From Patescibacteria group bacterium (GTDB taxonomy: Bacteria > Patescibacteriota > Minisyncoccia > UBA9983): a DNA stretch of 6,378 bases. Below the pieces are notes generated by a model. It was not told the origin of the DNA. It made no database searches and saw only the letters and a list, made by a program, of their open reading frames with translations. The stretch is from the NCBI GenBank assembly GCA_018901555.1, contig JAHIER010000022.1, positions 1 to 6,378 on the forward strand, written 5' to 3'. Below are positions 4,998 through 6,378 of the stretch, in pieces (positions within the stretch are counted from its first letter, which is position 1; each line of letters opens with the position of its first letter). The translations under genes and the position numbers were made by a program.

Positions 4998-5202
4998 TTA
5001 TTTTATAAAAGTATTCTTTTGATTGTTTCGTTTTTTAAGCCAATTAATAACAAATAAAATTCCTATAAGAAACGCTGGTCCAGCAATTATTATAATCCAA
5101 GATATCATAAACATCTAAAGAGAACATGGCTAAAAATAGTATGAAGATTATTGATAAAATCCTTGGTGTCCAATATATAAATTTATTAATCTTTTTTTCC
5201 AT
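4998..5202 (-). pseudogene. Broken small membrane protein gene: internal deletion plus frameshift
   Basis: The frame from ATG at 5202 encodes MEKKINKFIYWTPRILSI... with a first membrane helix and LAMFSLDV, then loses coherence and stops at 5046-5044. A second frame entered near 5106-5108 encodes ISWIIIIAGPAFLIGILFVI followed by NWLKKRNNQ and stops at 5000-4998. These are recognisable as the first helix and the last helix plus basic tail of a CPR membrane-protein family normally over 100 residues long with several helices. The middle helices are missing and the two ends are now out of frame, with the junction near 5103-5115. A good promoter is still present 8 nt upstream of the ATG. The second piece could start at its own ATG (5108) as a 36-aa one-helix peptide. 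A fragment of a related N-terminus lies at the right edge. Family recognition is from memory. Confidence 0.75.
5162..5183. repeat. 22-bp exact direct repeat, copy 1, inside the membrane-protein pseudogene
   Basis: This segment, starting CTTGGTGTCC on the plus strand, is identical over 22 bp to 6357-6378, in the same orientation and offset by 1195 bp. On the minus strand it encodes KFIYWTP near the N-terminus of the pseudogene. It is probably the visible edge of a longer duplicated coding segment rather than a target-site duplication. Confidence 0.85.
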
Positions 5203-5210
5203 ATTATTTC

Positions 5211-5239
5211 ATTCTACCAAAAAATTGCCAATTCTCCAA
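5211..5239 (-). promoter_or_regulatory. Retained leaderless promoter of the membrane-protein pseudogene
   Basis: On the minus strand -35 TTGGAG (5239-5234), a 17-nt spacer and -10 TAGAAT (5216-5211) are followed 8 nt later by the ATG at 5202, predicting a leader of about 2 nt. The -35 touches the edge of the palindrome at 5238-5266. Confidence 0.6.
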
Positions 5240-5266
5240 CTTACGAAGGTTAAACCTTTGTAAGTT
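5238..5266. repeat. Imperfect 29-bp palindrome with TCGTAAG core (REP-like)
   Basis: Two 14-nt arms (5238-5251 and 5253-5266), AACTTACGAAGGTT and AACCTTTGTAAGTT, surround a single A and differ at one position, which becomes a G-T wobble in RNA. It lies between the LamG gene and the membrane-protein pseudogene. No T-run follows directly on either strand, so it is not a standard terminator. It shares the TCGTAAG core (minus strand) with the hairpin at 6332-6352. Confidence 0.7.
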
Positions 5267-5305
5267 AAATAATATGATAGATATTTTTACCTAGAAAGGT
5301 TTAAC
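5249..5305 (-). repeat. 11-bp inverted repeat pairing the LamG stop region with the downstream palindrome
   Basis: AAAGGTTTAAC (5295-5305), which holds the last codons of the LamG gene, is the exact reverse complement of GTTAAACCTTT (5249-5259) inside the palindrome. The loop is 35 nt. In the minus-strand mRNA this helix would compete with the palindrome's own hairpin. Its function is unknown and it may simply be the residue of a repeat element end. Confidence 0.5.
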
Positions 5306-5815
5306 AGAAGAAAAAACAGCAGAATTTATATTTGATAAATGATTTAGATTAGAACTCAAATCAAGCAAATTATTATTGAAGTTCCAATATCCCATTAAGC
5401 CAGTTTCATTCCCAACTAATTCGTTATTCATATTATCAGCTATTTCTGAAACAGATCTTTTATAATTCCACACTCTGCAATCATCAATCAAACCATCAAA
5501 ATAACCGTTATCTCCAGAACTAGCAGTTCCAATAGCAAACCCAGAATAACTGTTTAATATACTATTGGGCAAACTTCCTTTTTCAGAACCTATACTGAAA
5601 CCATTAACAAAAAATTCAACTGAACCAGCCAGAGCATCATACACCATAGCAACATGATACCAAACACCACTGCTAAGAGTTTGAGGCATTGTCGCAAATC
5701 CACCTCCTCCATTACCGTCAGAAGAAGCAACAAACATAAACCCATTTATATTTTCATTATTTTCATATCTCCATAACCACGAACGATCATTTTCTAAATA
5801 ATGATATTTGGACAT
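5291..5815 (-). CDS. LamG/concanavalin A-like lectin domain, C-terminal part of the interrupted gene
   Basis: This is the downstream half, readable from an internal ATG (5815) as 174 aa, though that ATG lies within the LamG beta sandwich and has no start signals of its own. It carries the family features SSGVWYHVAMVYDALAGSV (48-66; the W-x-H-V strand), FFVNGFSIGS (68-77), FAIGTASSGDNGYFDGLIDD (93-112) and DCRVWNYKRSVSEI (112-125), the LamG-like ID-D-R-x-(W/Y)-N signature. It closes with GYWNFNNNLLDLSSN and SAVFSSVKPF. The missing first strands are upstream of the ATG, so a stand-alone product would probably not fold. LamG domains bind carbohydrates or surface ligands; no catalytic residues are expected. 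The stop is TAG at 5293-5291. Confidence 0.6.
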   Translation of the reverse strand: MSKYHYLENDRSWLWRYENNENINGFMFVASSDGNGGGGFATMPQTLSSGVWYHVAMVYDALAGSVEFFVNGFSIGSEKGSLPNSILNSYSGFAIGTASSGDNGYFDGLIDDCRVWNYKRSVSEIADNMNNELVGNETGLMGYWNFNNNLLDLSSNLNHLSNINSAVFSSVKPF

Positions 5816-5869
5816 TATCGGATAACCACTATTTAAAGAAGGCTGGCTTTCTAATTTGATCCAGCATTC

Positions 5870-6319
5870 TTATGTTAAATCACCCGTAATATCTAATCCT
5901 GTTTGAATAGAATCAGGTATATAAAGATATTGCCCAAAATCTGCTTCTAAATTCACAGAACTAATATTGGGAGTAGGTGTAGGAGACGGACTTGGAGTTG
6001 AAGATGGTGAAGGACTAGGCATAGGTTGACTTAACAATTCCTCCAACTCCGTTATTCTGTTTTCAAGAGATACTACTCTACTTTCATCCCAACTTGGCTC
6101 TCCGGAATCACCTTTATCTCCTTTTTCACCTTGTTGACCTGCTAGACCTTCAGGACCAGGCATTAATTCAATATTATCCATTCGCTCTTGTAAATAATTA
6201 ACAGCATCCCAAAGCGCCTGAAATGGATTACCATTTGGATCATCTTTTGCTGATACAACACTGGTTCCAACCAAAAGAGCTAAAACTAAAATTGGTATAT
6301 ATAACTTTATTTTTTTCAT
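5870..6319 (-). CDS. Secreted collagen-like coiled-coil protein, N-terminal part of the interrupted gene
   Basis: Ends with the premature TAA after 149 codons. Residues 1-24 are a signal peptide (KKIK, then a hydrophobic core, then SVVSA with cleavage before KDDPNG). A short helical stretch NPFQALWDAVNYLQERMDNI (31-50) precedes seven Gly-X-Y collagen-like triplets (G55 to G73), then WDESRVVSLENRITELEELL (77-96), a likely heptad coiled coil that would trimerise. A Ser/Thr/Pro linker follows (about 99-117, alternating PSPS/PTPT), then the first LamG strands NLEADFGQYLYIPDSIQTG. On its own it would be a secreted stalk without a lectin head. The linker is the sort of region protein O-mannosyltransferases modify. 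The start is set by the signal peptide, although the frame stays open upstream to the window edge (6378). No convincing promoter lies between 6320 and 6378. Confidence 0.8.
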   Translation of the reverse strand: MKKIKLYIPILVLALLVGTSVVSAKDDPNGNPFQALWDAVNYLQERMDNIELMPGPEGLAGQQGEKGDKGDSGEPSWDESRVVSLENRITELEELLSQPMPSPSPSSTPSPSPTPTPNISSVNLEADFGQYLYIPDSIQTGLDITGDLT

Positions 6320-6331
6320 ATTATTTTTTTG

Positions 6332-6352
6332 AACCGACTTACGATGTCGGTT
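6332..6352. repeat. Perfect 7-bp hairpin with TCGTAAG core (REP-like)
   Basis: AACCGAC (6332-6338) and GTCGGTT (6346-6352) pair around loop TTACGAT. On the minus strand it is followed by A-rich sequence, so it is not a terminator for minus-strand transcription. It sits 12 nt upstream of the collagen-like gene's ATG, exactly where the 22-bp repeat ends, marking a rearrangement junction. Confidence 0.65.
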
Positions 6353-6356
6353 GGAA

Positions 6357-6378
6357 CTTGGTGTCCAATATATAAATT
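6357..6378. repeat. 22-bp exact direct repeat, copy 2: edge of a second membrane-protein gene fragment
   Basis: Identical to 5162-5183. On the minus strand it encodes FIYWTP and then diverges from copy 1 immediately after CCAAG, passing into the hairpin at 6352-6332. The repeat reaches the window end, so its true length is unknown. It implies that an N-terminal fragment of a related membrane-protein gene starts beyond the right edge on the minus strand. Confidence 0.8.

Larger units (their letters stand above)
5291..6319 (-). pseudogene. Secreted collagen-like/LamG protein gene interrupted by one in-frame TAA
   Basis: The two minus-strand ORFs at 6319-5870 and 5815-5291 are in the same frame. 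The 54 nt between them after the stop read ECWIKLESQPSLNSGYPI, exactly what a LamG domain needs after GLDITGDLT. Read through codon 150 (TAA, 5872-5870) the product would be 342 residues: signal peptide, collagen-like triplets, coiled coil, Ser/Thr/Pro linker and one complete LamG domain (about 121-342) ending SVKPF. The most economical ancestor of the stop codon is Leu (TTA, one T-to-A change), because LamG domains commonly have LEAW or IEAW here. Everything after the stop is intact, so the lesion is recent, a sequencing or assembly error, or read through. TAA reassignment is not supported: the other genes end with TAA normally. Confidence 0.85.

Noticed and set aside
6332..6352. Hairpin before the collagen-like gene as a rho-independent terminator
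   Set aside because: On the minus strand it is followed by an A-run, and on the plus strand the T-run precedes it, so neither orientation gives a stem followed by T.
5162..6378. 22-bp direct repeats as target-site duplications of one transposon carrying the LamG gene
   Set aside because: 22 bp is long for a duplication, the repeat lies within coding sequence that starts with its own ATG and promoter in copy 1, and copy 2 runs to the window end. A duplicated gene fragment explains it better. No transposase is visible.
1..6378. CRISPR array, tRNA, rRNA or replication origin
   Set aside because: No regularly spaced repeats, no cloverleaf-like segment and no DnaA-box cluster were seen by eye.

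Overview
The window is AT-rich, with short intergenic gaps, many very small genes and standard stop codons (mostly TAA; the HTH gene ends in TGA, which argues against a TGA-recoding lineage). The mix of families suggests a Candidate Phyla Radiation (Patescibacteria) genome: a CxxC-x17-CxxC zinc-ribbon protein, a small HTH antitoxin-like protein, a collagen-like/LamG secreted protein and several short lineage-specific membrane proteins. This assignment rests on family recognition and codon/AT character, not on a marker gene.

Layout. Positions 1-386 (-) hold the start of a two-TM, cysteine-bearing membrane protein that runs off the left edge. Positions 506-700 (+) encode a 64-aa helical CxxC protein whose stop codon sits in the loop of its own terminator. 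Positions 766-3382 (+) form a probable two-gene operon: a GT39 protein O-mannosyltransferase followed 4 nt later by a BaiN/RdsA (HI0933-like) flavoprotein. From 3486 to the right edge every gene is on the minus strand. Reading with transcription, right to left: a secreted collagen-like/LamG protein broken by one in-frame TAA (6319-5291); a membrane-protein pseudogene with an internal deletion and frameshift (5202-4998); an HTH regulator (4939-4685) with an ATG/TGA-overlapping 25-codon ORF (4688-4611); a double zinc-ribbon protein (4556-4011); a cold-shock protein with a leader of about 93 nt (3871-3671); and a 39-aa very basic protein (3605-3486).

Regulation. Six start codons lie only 7-10 nt downstream of a good -10 hexamer and lack a Shine-Dalgarno, so leaderless transcription looks common here. 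The zinc-ribbon and cold-shock genes are different: both have a -35, a 17-nt spacer and the same -10 (TAAGAT), and both have real leaders. The HTH promoter is straddled by a perfect 9-bp inverted repeat, as expected for autoregulation.

Decay and rearrangement concentrate at 4998-6378. There are two broken genes, two palindromes sharing a TCGTAAG core, and a 22-bp exact direct repeat that places a second N-terminal fragment of the broken membrane-protein gene at the right edge. The protein mannosyltransferase and the Ser/Thr/Pro-rich linker of the secreted LamG protein could be enzyme and substrate type, but this is inference only. I found no clear new defence system; the most unusual region is the rearranged right third.
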